Below are positions 7,743 through 16,657 of a stretch of DNA of 64,000 nt, piece by piece. A program made the position numbers and the translations under genes. Numbering within the stretch: position 1 is the stretch's first letter; each line of letters starts with the position of its first letter. This DNA is from JBMYYR01 sp965243605 (lineage in GTDB: Bacteria > Bacteroidota > Bacteroidia > Flavobacteriales > CAJXXR01), in contig CBDEVQ010000121.1 in the NCBI GenBank assembly GCA_965243605.1, positions 4,410 through 68,409 of the forward strand, read 5' to 3'. A model generated the notes under the pieces. That model was given only the letters and a program-made list of their open reading frames with translations. It made no database searches and had not been told where the DNA came from.

Positions 7743-7903
7743 CTTCTTAATTTTACAATTAAATTTAATAATAAATAAAGGTACTAATAAAAATAGATAA
7801 AATTCAATATTCTTACATTCAACCACTTAATACAATCACCATTATTCAAGTATATGAACCAATTTATATACACTCTGATAATAATATTGATCCATTTATT
7901 CCA

Positions 7904-8578
7904 TTAAATTAACCGTATATATAAAGCATTCATCCCTATACCTGCATCAAACTTATGTGGTTTCCAATTTGTATTTGAGGATGTTAACAATTTATTTCCT
8001 CCATTTATATATTGATATTGATGTACTTGTCCATTATTATCTTTTGTTTGCCATACGATCTCTTGAGCTTTTAAAATTTTAAGATAAGTCTTAGAATAAA
8101 ATATATGTCGAGGGGCAACAATTGTTAAAGTGCATTGGGTATTAAATTTCAAAACCATTATTTGCCTTAATTCATCTAACTGAACATCCTCTATTAAATG
8201 ATATTCTTCTAATAATTTACCATTATGATCTCCCCAAATCGAAACTTTCCCTTGCCCAAACTTAAATGAATTATCCAAATATAACTGGTGAAATTCCACT
8301 AGATTTAATTTAAAAACTCCAATGCCTTCAGTCGGATCTAAATCATCAAGCTCATATGAAGCATTACCTCCTGTCATTGTTGATATTAAACCTCTTCTTT
8401 TTATCATATGAAATATGAACCGACTTCCCAAAAAGCCAATTATCACTATCATTGTAGCAACAACTATGTTGTAAGGAATTGTGAGTTCTTCGTAAAAAAC
8501 AAAACCAATAATACCAACTCCTAGAAAAAACAGAAGCGCTTGATAATAAGCTACAAATGATTGAATAAAACCTTTCAT
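7904..8578 (-). CDS. Hypothetical membrane protein with two N-terminal transmembrane segments
   Basis: 224 residues. Hydrophobic stretches at about residues 13-29 and 37-58 form a two-helix anchor, followed by a basic loop (IKRRG) and a mainly beta soluble domain of about 160 residues that would face the cytoplasm. No motif was recognised. The gene stands alone between the beta-barrel gene and the hydroxylase-like gene, with about 145 bp on either side. The overlapping frame at 8364-8639 is a shadow of it. Confidence 0.55.
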   Translation of the reverse strand: MKGFIQSFVAYYQALLFFLGVGIIGFVFYEELTIPYNIVVATMIVIIGFLGSRFIFHMIKRRGLISTMTGGNASYELDDLDPTEGIGVFKLNLVEFHQLYLDNSFKFGQGKVSIWGDHNGKLLEEYHLIEDVQLDELRQIMVLKFNTQCTLTIVAPRHIFYSKTYLKILKAQEIVWQTKDNNGQVHQYQYINGGNKLLTSSNTNWKPHKFDAGIGMNALYIRLI

Positions 8579-8723
8579 AATATAATAATACGCTTAAAAT
8601 TAAACCATATATTAAAATATTAAAACAAAAAGTGAACAATATAGGTATTCTCTAAAATAAAAATCGAACTGAAATTTCTTTCAATCCGATTTCAAAAATA
8701 AAATACACGCGGTATAAAACGAA

Positions 8724-9323
8724 TTACTTTCTCACCTTATTAACCAAATTATACACCCATTCGTTTGGTATCATATCTATTGTAAGGTTGATACGTTCTG
8801 ACTGACCTGGATTATTAATTTTATGTGAATCAGTCAATCTTAAATACCAACATTCACCTGGTTTCATATCTACAGTTGTTCCGTTAAGAAAAAACTCAAC
8901 GCCATCTCCATTTAAAATAGGTACCGTTAATCTAATTACAGATTTATGAATCTCCAATCCTAAAGTTGGATCTTTGTGTTCTTTAACTACTGAACCGGGA
9001 GCTAATCTTAATAAACGTACCAAGGTTACATCCGTATGTTGTTTAAAGACATCTATTACCTCTGTTAAATATGGAGAAGATTTTAATTGATTTGTATCCA
9101 TCCAATTTGTCCAGGATCCATCTGCATAATCTTCCGCTGGAGGAGGAAATGGTAAGGATGGATCTACAACATGCGCTGGAGATCTTAATGGTACAACATC
9201 ATAATATTCAAATGGAGATAAATTTAAAGCCAAACATTCCTTATTTAATTTATCTGCATCAAACATTAAATCGAGCTTAATTCGATCTTCGTATGTAATA
9301 GATTCTGTTTTAGTAGAAGTCAT
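8724..9323 (-). CDS. Aspartyl/asparaginyl beta-hydroxylase-like Fe(II)/2-oxoglutarate dioxygenase
   Basis: 199-residue jelly-roll dioxygenase. The iron ligands appear as the HxD in VKEHKDPTLG (about residues 115-124) and the distal histidine in TDSHKINNPG, with an Arg in SERINLTIDM for 2-oxoglutarate. The segment HKSVIRLTVPILNGDGVEFFLNG is typical of the Asp_Arg_Hydrox family. The substrate cannot be told from sequence. No signal peptide is present, so it acts in the cytoplasm. It is transcribed away from the DUF2520 gene across a 226-bp intergenic region. Confidence 0.85.
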   Translation of the reverse strand: MTSTKTESITYEDRIKLDLMFDADKLNKECLALNLSPFEYYDVVPLRSPAHVVDPSLPFPPPAEDYADGSWTNWMDTNQLKSSPYLTEVIDVFKQHTDVTLVRLLRLAPGSVVKEHKDPTLGLEIHKSVIRLTVPILNGDGVEFFLNGTTVDMKPGECWYLRLTDSHKINNPGQSERINLTIDMIPNEWVYNLVNKVRK

Positions 9324-9518
9324 AATAATTTCAATTAATAAATTATATAAGTTTCGATAGAATCAAAAATAAAAGAATAGATCATTTTAAACAACCGTAA
9401 TATTACGTGGTTTATATCAAGTGAAATTACCTACCTCTAAATTGTGCTACATGAATGAATTACCTACTCTTATTTAACATTAACATCTAAAAAGTTTTTA
9501 AAACCTAGGCAATTCATT

Positions 9519-9526
9519 TAAATTTG
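9519..9526 (+). promoter_or_regulatory. Putative -7 element (TAAATTTG) of the DUF2520 gene
   Basis: Matches the Bacteroidota TAnnTTTG -7 consensus, 23 bp before the ATG at 9550. No convincing -33 TTTG partner was identified. Confidence 0.4.
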
Positions 9527-9549
9527 AAAAAGATAAATGTAAATCCCAT

Positions 9550-10314
9550 ATGCATATTTCGTTTATTGGCTCAGGAAACGTAGCCACTCACCTTGCTTTA
9601 GCATTTCATAATGTTGGGCATAATATTGTTCAAATTTTCTCCAGAAATATAGAACATGCTAAAGCTTTAGCAACAACTGTTGAGGCTATACCTGTAAATC
9701 AAATGGATTCTATTAAACACCATGTAGATCTCTTTTTCATTTGCGTGCCTGATCAGTTTATAGAAGATATATCGCAACAATTACCAAGTCATATACCGCA
9801 AGTACATACATCAGGTAACACATCGTTGTCGCAATTAAAAGGAGATATAACTGGAGTATTCTATCCTTTACAAACATTCTCTAAGAATAAACCAATTAAT
9901 TATGCCGATTTAAATCTGCTTTTGGAATCTAATAATGCCAATACAAAACACAACATAACCCAATTGGCTAAAGATTTAAATAGCAATATTCACTTTGTAA
10001 ATTCATCGGAGAGACAAAAATTACATATTGCGGCTGTATTTGCATGTAACTTTTCTAATTTAATGGTTCAAATTTCAGAAGATATACTTTCAACAAATCA
10101 GTTAGATGCTAAACTTCTACTTCCATTAATACAAGAAACTACAAATAAATTATATACAATGTCGGCAAAAGAAGCTCAAACTGGGCCAGCTTTACGCGGA
10201 GATCAAAATACTATTAACACACATAAGTCATTACTTAAAGAATATAGTCCTTCGGTTCAAAATATATACGAAGTATTAACAAAAGAAATACAAAAACGCC
10301 ATGGAAAACTATAA
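9550..10314 (+). CDS. DUF2520 / Rossmann-like NADP-binding protein
   Basis: 254 residues. The N-terminus (MHISFIGSGNVATHLALAF) is a GxGxxA NAD(P)-binding Rossmann motif as in ProC and F420-dependent reductases. The C-terminal helical DUF2520 domain shows SSERQKLHIAAVFACNFSNLM (about residues 155-175) and TGPALRGD (near 216). The family is conserved across Bacteroidota, usually directly before a KdsC-like phosphatase, as here (14-bp overlap). The substrate is not established; a beta-hydroxyacid or imine reductase role is only a family-level guess. Confidence 0.82.
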   Translation: MHISFIGSGNVATHLALAFHNVGHNIVQIFSRNIEHAKALATTVEAIPVNQMDSIKHHVDLFFICVPDQFIEDISQQLPSHIPQVHTSGNTSLSQLKGDITGVFYPLQTFSKNKPINYADLNLLLESNNANTKHNITQLAKDLNSNIHFVNSSERQKLHIAAVFACNFSNLMVQISEDILSTNQLDAKLLLPLIQETTNKLYTMSAKEAQTGPALRGDQNTINTHKSLLKEYSPSVQNIYEVLTKEIQKRHGKL

Positions 10315-10825
10315 AGAAATCATGAATCGCATTAAAACTTTTATTTTTGATGTAGATGGAGTTTTAACAGATGGAACTGTAACCATTATGCCTGATGGAG
10401 ATCAGCTTAGGGTAATGAATACAAGAGACGGATATGCTATGAAACAAGCCATGAAAATGGGATACCGTGTGTGTATTATTACTGGTGGAGCATCCGTTTC
10501 TGTTAGAAAGCGTATGCATTACTTAGGCGTATATGATGTGTACTTAGCCTCTTCGGATAAGGTTGATTCCTTAAACGATTATGCTGCATGTTACGATTTA
10601 AGCAAAAACGAAATGGCCTATATGGGAGATGATTTACCTGATTATTTTGTCATGAAAGAAGTTGCTCTTGCAGCTTGCCCAAATGATGCTGCCTCAGATA
10701 TTAAAGAAATTTCTCATTACATTTCACCTGTTGAAGGTGGAAAAGGATGTGCTCGAGAACTTATTGAACAAGTCATGAGAATTCAAGGGACATGGCAAAC
10801 AGATTCAAGTATAGAATCTCATTAA
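10301..10825 (+). CDS. KdsC-like HAD phosphatase
   Basis: 174-residue HAD-superfamily hydrolase of the C0 type (no cap domain). Motif I is FDVDGVLTDG (nucleophile and acid-base Asp), motif II is IITGG, the lysine of motif III lies near SSDKVDSL, and motif IV is MGDDLPD. It resembles 3-deoxy-D-manno-octulosonate 8-phosphate phosphatase (KdsC), which acts in Kdo synthesis for LPS, but no kdsA/kdsB/kdsD gene lies nearby, so the substrate is inferred. The start at 10301 overlaps the preceding DUF2520 gene by 14 bp, indicating translational coupling; an alternative ATG lies 7 codons later. Confidence 0.82.
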   Translation: MENYKEIMNRIKTFIFDVDGVLTDGTVTIMPDGDQLRVMNTRDGYAMKQAMKMGYRVCIITGGASVSVRKRMHYLGVYDVYLASSDKVDSLNDYAACYDLSKNEMAYMGDDLPDYFVMKEVALAACPNDAASDIKEISHYISPVEGGKGCARELIEQVMRIQGTWQTDSSIESH

Positions 10826-10906
10826 TAGTTTCCATATTTTTATTTGTTTTAACAAACAAAAGCATCTAAAAAGGTCTAAAAACATCCTTTAATACAATGC
10901 TTTTGA

Positions 10907-10914
10907 TAACTTTG
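10907..10914 (+). promoter_or_regulatory. Putative -7 element (TAACTTTG) of ribBA
   Basis: TAnnTTTG match 16 bp before the ribBA ATG. The 105-bp gap before ribBA is too short for an FMN riboswitch and shows none of its conserved boxes. Confidence 0.4.
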
Positions 10915-10930
10915 CAAAAAAATAGACAAA

Positions 10931-12148
10931 ATGTCAAACAAACTACATACTATAGAGGAAGCTCTAGCCGATATAAAAGCAGGAAAAATTGTCATTGTTG
11001 TTGATGATGAAAATCGTGAGAACGAAGGTGACTTTGTTTGTGCAGCTGAAACCATTACACCAGAGACGGTGAATTTTATGGCTACACACGGACGAGGTTT
11101 AATCTGTACTCCATTAACTGAAAGCCGTTGTAATGAGCTTGAGCTAAATTTAATGGTAGGTAAAAATACAGATCCTAATAACACAGCATTTACAGTTTCT
11201 GTAGATAAAATTGGAGACGGTGTTACTACAGGAATTTCTGCATCTGATCGTGCTAAAACAATATTAGCTCTAGTAGAAGACCATACAACTCCAGAAACAT
11301 TATCTCGCCCAGGGCATATTTTCCCTTTAAAAGCAAGAAATGGTGGAGTTTTAAGACGCGCAGGACATACTGAAGCGGCTATAGATTTAGCAAAATTAGC
11401 AGGATTACAACCTGCTGGTGTAATTGTTGAAATTATGAATGAGGATGGGTCTATGGCTCGTTTACCTCAGTTATTTGAAATTGCAAAAAAATACGATCTT
11501 AAAATTATTAGTATTGAAGATCTTATTGCATATAGAATGAATGACGAAAGTTTAATTAATCATTTAGAGACAGTAGATATGCCTACTGATCATGGTCACT
11601 TTAAACTTTCTGCATTTGAACAAGTAAATACTGGACGTCACCATTTAGCTTTACATAAAGGTGAATGGAACCCAGAAGAATCTGTATTGGTTCGTGTTCA
11701 CTCAAGTTGTATGACGGGTGATATCTTTGGATCTTGCCGTTGCGATTGTGGACCTCAACTCCATGCCGCTATGGAAATGATAGAAAAAGAAGGACGTGGA
11801 GTCATTGTTTACATGAATCAAGAAGGACGTGGTATCGGTTTAATTAATAAGCTTAAAGCCTACAAACTTCAAGAAAAAGGATTAGACACGGTTGAAGCCA
11901 ATCTACAATTAGGATTTAAAGCTGACGAAAGAGAATATGGTGTAGGTGCTCAAATCCTAAGATACTTAGGTGTTAAAAACATGAAGTTAATGTCTAATAA
12001 CCCAAAGAAAAGAACTGGTTTAATTGGGTATGGATTACACATTACCGAAAATGTTTCTATTGAAATAGAAAGCAACGAACATAACGATTTCTATTTAAAG
12101 ACTAAAAAGGATAAATTAGATCATTCTTTAAAGCAATTTAAACACTAA
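10931..12148 (+). CDS. ribBA: Bifunctional 3,4-dihydroxy-2-butanone-4-phosphate synthase / GTP cyclohydrolase II
   Basis: 405-residue fusion that starts both branches of riboflavin synthesis. The RibB domain (about residues 1-205) has VVDDENRENEGDFV, the acidic metal-binding loop, and RPGHIFPLKARNGGVLRRAGHTEAA. The RibA domain (about 206-400) has the zinc cysteines in SCMTGDIFGSCRCDCG, then QEGRGIGLINKLKAYKLQ and REYGVGAQILRYLGV, holding the catalytic arginine/tyrosine region. Length and order are standard for Bacteroidota. It is monocistronic: own -7 element upstream and a terminator downstream. Confidence 0.97.
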   Translation: MSNKLHTIEEALADIKAGKIVIVVDDENRENEGDFVCAAETITPETVNFMATHGRGLICTPLTESRCNELELNLMVGKNTDPNNTAFTVSVDKIGDGVTTGISASDRAKTILALVEDHTTPETLSRPGHIFPLKARNGGVLRRAGHTEAAIDLAKLAGLQPAGVIVEIMNEDGSMARLPQLFEIAKKYDLKIISIEDLIAYRMNDESLINHLETVDMPTDHGHFKLSAFEQVNTGRHHLALHKGEWNPEESVLVRVHSSCMTGDIFGSCRCDCGPQLHAAMEMIEKEGRGVIVYMNQEGRGIGLINKLKAYKLQEKGLDTVEANLQLGFKADEREYGVGAQILRYLGVKNMKLMSNNPKKRTGLIGYGLHITENVSIEIESNEHNDFYLKTKKDKLDHSLKQFKH

Positions 12149-12166
12149 TACATTAATAATATTAAA

Positions 12167-12196
12167 AGGTTCTTATTTAAATAAGAGCCTTTTTTT
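12167..12196 (+). terminator. Intrinsic terminator after ribBA
   Basis: Stem AGGTTCTTATTT / AAATAAGAGCCT (12167-12190, one G-U pair, no unpaired loop bases beyond the turn) followed by a T-run to 12196; 18 bp after the ribBA stop. Confidence 0.85.
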
Positions 12197-12209
12197 ATAC
12201 CTCTTATTT

Positions 12210-13025
12210 ATGGAAAAACATATATCCATTATTGGCCTCGGTTGGTTAGGAATGTCTCTTGCAAAATCTCTACATTCTGATGGACATTTGGTTCTTGGAA
12301 CCTATTCTAAAATACAAAATGAAAGCAATTACAAAACGCTTCCATTTAAATGTCAACATATATGTTTTACACAAAATGGAATAGAAGGTAATTGGAAAGC
12401 CTTAATAGAATCGACTCGTATTCTATTTATTAATATCCCTCCTAAAAAAAATCAAAGTGGAGATATTCTTTTTTCTAAATACATTGAGTTTATTATAAAT
12501 AATACTCCAGCAAGTTTACCTACAATATTTATTAGTTCAACCTCTGTATATGGTAATCTTAATCATAAAATTACTGAAAACGTACAACCTCAACCTAAAA
12601 CATTATCTGGACAAGCATTATACGAATCTGAAAATGCATTAAAAGCGCATTTTAAAGATCAATTAACCATTTTAAGATGTTCAGGGTTAATTGGCCCAAA
12701 TAGACATCCAGGGCGTTTTTTAGCCGGACGTAAAGACGTTAATAATCCAAATGGATTAGTCAACATTGTCCATCAAAAAGATTGTATTGAAATTATCTCT
12801 AAAATTATTTCTAAAAATCAATTTGGGAACACCTTTAACTTATGTACTAACGAACACCCAACTCGATCTGAATTCTACACAAAAGCAGCTAAGCTTTTAG
12901 GACTAGATCCTCCTCAATTTGCAACCGACACCAATGCTTCTGGCAAATGGATTGATAATTCCAAATCAAAAGAACTATTGAGTCATACCTACCTTCCGAT
13001 AGAAGAAATGCTGAATAATTGTTAA
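12210..13025 (+). CDS. NAD-dependent epimerase/dehydratase (SDR, YeeZ-like)
   Basis: 271 residues. Starts with HISIIGLGWLGMSLAKSL, a GxGxxG NAD(P) motif of the YeeZ-type extended SDR group. ISSTSVYGN near residue 110 corresponds to the Ser-Tyr part of the active site, with the Tyr-x-x-x-Lys region diverged (LYESENALK, about residues 137-145). LRCSGLIGPNRHPGRFLAGR follows, typical of nucleotide-sugar SDRs. The substrate is unknown. Starts 19 bp after the ribBA terminator and is convergent with the cyclophilin gene. Confidence 0.75.
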   Translation: MEKHISIIGLGWLGMSLAKSLHSDGHLVLGTYSKIQNESNYKTLPFKCQHICFTQNGIEGNWKALIESTRILFINIPPKKNQSGDILFSKYIEFIINNTPASLPTIFISSTSVYGNLNHKITENVQPQPKTLSGQALYESENALKAHFKDQLTILRCSGLIGPNRHPGRFLAGRKDVNNPNGLVNIVHQKDCIEIISKIISKNQFGNTFNLCTNEHPTRSEFYTKAAKLLGLDPPQFATDTNASGKWIDNSKSKELLSHTYLPIEEMLNNC

Positions 13026-13066
13026 TTCTATTTTACTTTTAAAACTTAAGTAAGCAAACAAAGGTT

Positions 13067-13678
13067 TTACAACGGTAATAAAAACCCCAAATCTGACTCT
13101 AATTCAGTTTTAGTCATCATTTTAATAGATACTTTAAGCGGAATATCAACATTAGGCATATCATGTTGGTTTGTTGGCTCAACTTCTATAGCCTCTAACA
13201 CATCAATTCCTTTTATAATTTGACCAAAAATCATATAATCACCATCCAGATTGGATAATCCAGATTCTTTATTGACAATATATATTTGACAAGCATTTGA
13301 TTGTTTCTCTGGGTTTCCATCTCTACCCATTCCTAAAGCTCCATAAATATGTCCTAAACTGTCAACAAACTCTGGGTCTAACAAATATGGTGAATTCTCA
13401 AAGTATTGCACAGAATCCGGACAACCGCCTTGTATTACAAAATTCTTGATAACTCTATTAAACGTAAAATCATCATAATAATTCTCATTGGCTAACTCAA
13501 TAAATTTTGATTTATGATTTGGAGTTGCATCGTGCAACCAAAAATACATATCTCCTAAACGTGTTTCTATATAACCAATTGGATATTCTTCCAATTTCGG
13601 CGAATTAGAATCTGATTTAGAACAACTAAATCCGATACTAATTAATAAGATGTAAATAAGTTTTATTGAGGTTTTCAT
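13067..13678 (-). CDS. Cyclophilin-type peptidyl-prolyl cis-trans isomerase, lipoprotein
   Basis: 203 residues. Lipoprotein signal with lipobox GFSC (Cys near residue 19), so it is anchored in the cell envelope. The cyclophilin domain shows DDFTFNRVIKNFVIQGG (about residues 74-90), LGMGRDGNPEKQSNACQIYIV and LDGDYMIFGQIIKGIDVLEAI. The catalytic Arg sits in FNRV and the QGG motif is intact. It catalyses proline isomerisation in envelope protein folding. It lies alone, convergent with the SDR gene (41-bp gap). Confidence 0.9.
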   Translation of the reverse strand: MKTSIKLIYILLISIGFSCSKSDSNSPKLEEYPIGYIETRLGDMYFWLHDATPNHKSKFIELANENYYDDFTFNRVIKNFVIQGGCPDSVQYFENSPYLLDPEFVDSLGHIYGALGMGRDGNPEKQSNACQIYIVNKESGLSNLDGDYMIFGQIIKGIDVLEAIEVEPTNQHDMPNVDIPLKVSIKMMTKTELESDLGFLLPL

Positions 13679-13906
13679 AAGTCATGATCATTTAAAAGTC
13701 TAAGATATCATTTTAGAAAAAAACAACAGCAAAAAAGATATAAAAATACGAAAAACAAAACAAACAACATTGATTAAAATGAATTATAAAACAACGTTTT
13801 AACTGACATATTACTTAAATTTGAAATGGTATTTTTCATGACGCATGATAGATATGAATTGATATTTATCTCGCCATAAGTTCTATAATAAAACCATAAA
13901 AAAAAA

Positions 13907-15175
13907 ATGAATATACCCGACATTGACTTGCCACGACTTGTAGTTATTGGTTGTGGATTTGCAGGCCTAAAATTTTCAAAAAAAATTGATTCAACCAAAT
14001 ATCAAATCGTTCTGATTGATAAAAATAACTATCATACCTTTCAACCGCTCCTCTATCAAGTGGCCAGTAGTGGATTAGAGCCCGACTCTATTGTTTACCC
14101 TATTCGGAAAATATTTAAAGGTAAGCCGCACTTCTATTTTCGCATGGCCGATACACTTAATATCGATCAAGAAAACAAAATGGTTATGACTTCAATAGGA
14201 AATTTATCTTATGATAAATTAATTATTGCAACAGGAGCAACATCCAATTTTTTTGGAATGCAAAACATTGAGAAATATTCTGTTCCAATGAAAAGCCTTA
14301 TTGAAGCTTTAAATTTAAGGAGTTTAATTATTCAAAATTTTGAAGAAGCTCTAAATACTTCAGACTTAGAAGAAAGAGAACGTTTAATGAATTTTGTAAT
14401 TGTTGGTGCTGGTCCTACAGGTGTGGAATTGGCTGGTGCTCTTGCTGAGCTAAAAGCACATATTTTACCTAATGATTATCCTGATTTAGACATTAGGCGT
14501 ATGCAAATTCATATTATTGAAGCAAACACACGAGTATTGGCTGCAATGAGTGAAGAATCCTCTAAAAAATCTGAAACTTACCTTAAGAAAAGAGGTGTTC
14601 ATATTTGGTTGGATACAATGGTTAAAGATTACGATGGAAAAACCATATTAACCAATAAAAAGACCTTTGAATCTAATACTTTAATTTGGGCTGCTGGTAT
14701 TAAAGGTAGCTTTCCAAAAGGACTCGCAATTAACGCTTCAAGAGCTAATCGTATTATTGTAGATGAGGTAAATGCCATAAAAAACACAACGGATATATAT
14801 GCCATTGGAGATGTTGCCCAAATAGAAAGTGAAGAATACCCTAAAGGGAATGCAATGCTGGCTTCAGTTGCCGAACAACAAGGTAGACATTTAGCTAAGA
14901 ATTTTAATGCATTAACCAAGAACAAACCAATGGTACCATTTGTTTACAATGACAAAGGAACAATGGCCACTATAGGTAGAAATAAAGCCGTTGTAGATTT
15001 AGCCTATATTAAATTTGGAGGCTTTATAGGTTGGATGACCTGGATGTTTGTACATCTAATGCTTCTTGTTGATTTTAGAAGTAGACTTGTGGTTTTTATT
15101 AACTGGGTATGGAGTTATATTAATTACGATAAAGGAACACGCTTAATTGTAAGAAAATACAACAAAAAACAATAG
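13907..15175 (+). CDS. ndh: Type II NADH dehydrogenase (NDH-2)
   Basis: 422-residue single-subunit FAD enzyme that passes electrons from NADH to quinone without proton pumping. FAD motif VVIGCGFAGLKFSK (about residues 11-24) and NADH motif FVIVGAGPTGVELAGALAE (about 163-181) are clear; YAIGDVAQ (near 304) is the second FAD contact. The C-terminal part (GFIGWMTWMFVHLMLLVDFRSR) is amphipathic to hydrophobic and would attach the enzyme to the inner membrane. Monocistronic, with a putative TAAATTTG -7 element at 13816-13823 and a terminator downstream. Confidence 0.92.
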   Translation: MNIPDIDLPRLVVIGCGFAGLKFSKKIDSTKYQIVLIDKNNYHTFQPLLYQVASSGLEPDSIVYPIRKIFKGKPHFYFRMADTLNIDQENKMVMTSIGNLSYDKLIIATGATSNFFGMQNIEKYSVPMKSLIEALNLRSLIIQNFEEALNTSDLEERERLMNFVIVGAGPTGVELAGALAELKAHILPNDYPDLDIRRMQIHIIEANTRVLAAMSEESSKKSETYLKKRGVHIWLDTMVKDYDGKTILTNKKTFESNTLIWAAGIKGSFPKGLAINASRANRIIVDEVNAIKNTTDIYAIGDVAQIESEEYPKGNAMLASVAEQQGRHLAKNFNALTKNKPMVPFVYNDKGTMATIGRNKAVVDLAYIKFGGFIGWMTWMFVHLMLLVDFRSRLVVFINWVWSYINYDKGTRLIVRKYNKKQ

Positions 15176-15231
15176 ACATATTGATCTGAATATTTTTATT
15201 AAGGTTTAATTAAAACCAAAACTTTCAGATC

Positions 15232-15265
15232 AAAAAAAAAGCCTGCAAAATTGCAGGCTTTTTTT
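15232..15265. terminator. Bidirectional terminator between ndh and the DEAD-box gene
   Basis: Stem GCCTGCAA / TTGCAGGC (15241-15258) flanked by an A9 tract and a T7 tract; serves both converging genes. The T-run overlaps the stop codon region of the helicase gene (15264-15266). Confidence 0.92.
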
Positions 15266-16490
15266 ATTCTTTAGGCTTTCTAGGAGCTGTATTTTTCTTT
15301 TTATAATACGGTTTTTTACGCTTATTACCTTTTGGTTTAGATGCTTTCCATTCTGGAGCTTCACCTAAGTTTTCTGGTGGGCTTAATTTTTCTAAATCAC
15401 GTTCTATTAGACGTTCAATTTTAGAAAATTTATGCATGTCTTTTGGATTAACAAAAGTTATGGCCTCTCCTTTAGTATTTGCTCTGGCCGTTCTACCTAC
15501 TCTATGTACGTAATCGGCAGGATCATGTGGGACATCAAAATTAATGACTAAATTAATTTCTTTTATATCTATACCTCTACTGATTACATCCGTAGCCACA
15601 AGAATTCTTATTCGTTTAGCTCTAAACTTACGAATAACTTCTTCTCGTTCCTCTTGTTCTAAATTAGAAGATATCCAACGTGCTGGAAATCCGTTTGATT
15701 TTAATGACCTAGTTATATCTGAGACTTTACTTTTTGTAGATGTAAAAACGATAATACTGTCATAGTGCTTCCTTTCTTTAAGAACATGGTTTAACAATCC
15801 TACCTTTTGGTTATCATAAGACAAATATACCTTTTGGTCTACCCCCTCTGCAGGTTTAGATATTGCTAATGCTATTTCTTCAGGATCGTTCAGAATTTTC
15901 TTTGCAAAAACACCAATACCTTTAGGCATGGTGGCACTAAACATTAATGTTTGTCTTTGTTCAGGCAGATAAGAAATAATGGTCTGTAAATCATCAATAA
16001 AACCCATGTCTAACATTCGGTCCGCTTCATCTAGAACAAAATGTTTAAGATTATCTAGTTTTATGTGTCCTAATTTTAAATGGGACAACAGCTTTCCTGG
16101 CGTTGCAACAATAATATCAACCCCACTCTTTAGTGCTTTTCTTTCAGATGTATAATCATTTCCGCTACCACCACCATATACTGCTATAGATTCAACTTGC
16201 ACAAAATAAGACAACCCTTGGATCTGTTGTTCAATTTGCACCGCTAACTCTCGTGTTGGAACCATGATTATTGTATCTACACCTGGAGTCATTTTAAATA
16301 TTAACTTATTTAAAATAGGCAATACAAAAGCACCCGTTTTACCTGTTCCTGTTTGGGCACAAGCTAACAAATCTTTATCTTTAAGAATTAATGGAATGGC
16401 TTGTTCTTGAATAGGAGTTGCTTGAGTAAAACCCATATAATCAATAGCATCCAATAATTCGTATTCTAGTTGGAGATCTTCAAAATTCAT
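15264..16490 (-). CDS. DEAD-box ATP-dependent RNA helicase (RhlE-like)
   Basis: 408 residues with all helicase motifs: Q motif region GFTQATPIQEQAIP, motif I AQTGTGKTG, Ia PTRELAVQ, Ib ATPGKL, II DEADRMLDMGF, III SAT, IV IIVFTSTKSK, V ATDVISRGIDI, VI HRVGRTAR. A short basic, Lys-rich tail (from about residue 380, KPKGNKRKKPYYKKK) resembles the RhlE subgroup and would help RNA binding. Role is in RNA remodelling, such as ribosome assembly or RNA decay in the cold. It has a 168-bp region upstream with no gene. Confidence 0.92.
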   Translation of the reverse strand: MNFEDLQLEYELLDAIDYMGFTQATPIQEQAIPLILKDKDLLACAQTGTGKTGAFVLPILNKLIFKMTPGVDTIIMVPTRELAVQIEQQIQGLSYFVQVESIAVYGGGSGNDYTSERKALKSGVDIIVATPGKLLSHLKLGHIKLDNLKHFVLDEADRMLDMGFIDDLQTIISYLPEQRQTLMFSATMPKGIGVFAKKILNDPEEIALAISKPAEGVDQKVYLSYDNQKVGLLNHVLKERKHYDSIIVFTSTKSKVSDITRSLKSNGFPARWISSNLEQEEREEVIRKFRAKRIRILVATDVISRGIDIKEINLVINFDVPHDPADYVHRVGRTARANTKGEAITFVNPKDMHKFSKIERLIERDLEKLSPPENLGEAPEWKASKPKGNKRKKPYYKKKNTAPRKPKE

Positions 16491-16657
16491 TAAAGAATGG
16501 TTTATATATTATAAAAAAGTTAGTATAAACCAACTTAATAAATAGAGGTTAATGTTATAAACTCAACATGTTTTAAACCAACATGTCTTATAATTTAATT
16601 AACAATCGTTATTGGTAAATGTAATTCTTTTTTTTGATGAAAACCACCTTTCTTGTT

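Noticed and set aside
7743..7826. 28-residue N-terminal extension of the barrel protein
   Set aside because: It would precede a normal signal peptide beginning MKNIKNVLL and adds an unlikely basic-hydrophobic leader, so the later start was chosen.
8364..8639. Minus-strand frame of 91 residues beginning MFTFCFNILIYG
   Set aside because: It overlaps the better supported 224-residue membrane protein at 7904-8578 in another frame and has a Cys/Ser/Arg-rich, shadow-like composition.
10826..10930. FMN riboswitch upstream of ribBA
   Set aside because: The gap is about 105 bp and lacks the conserved FMN-element boxes.
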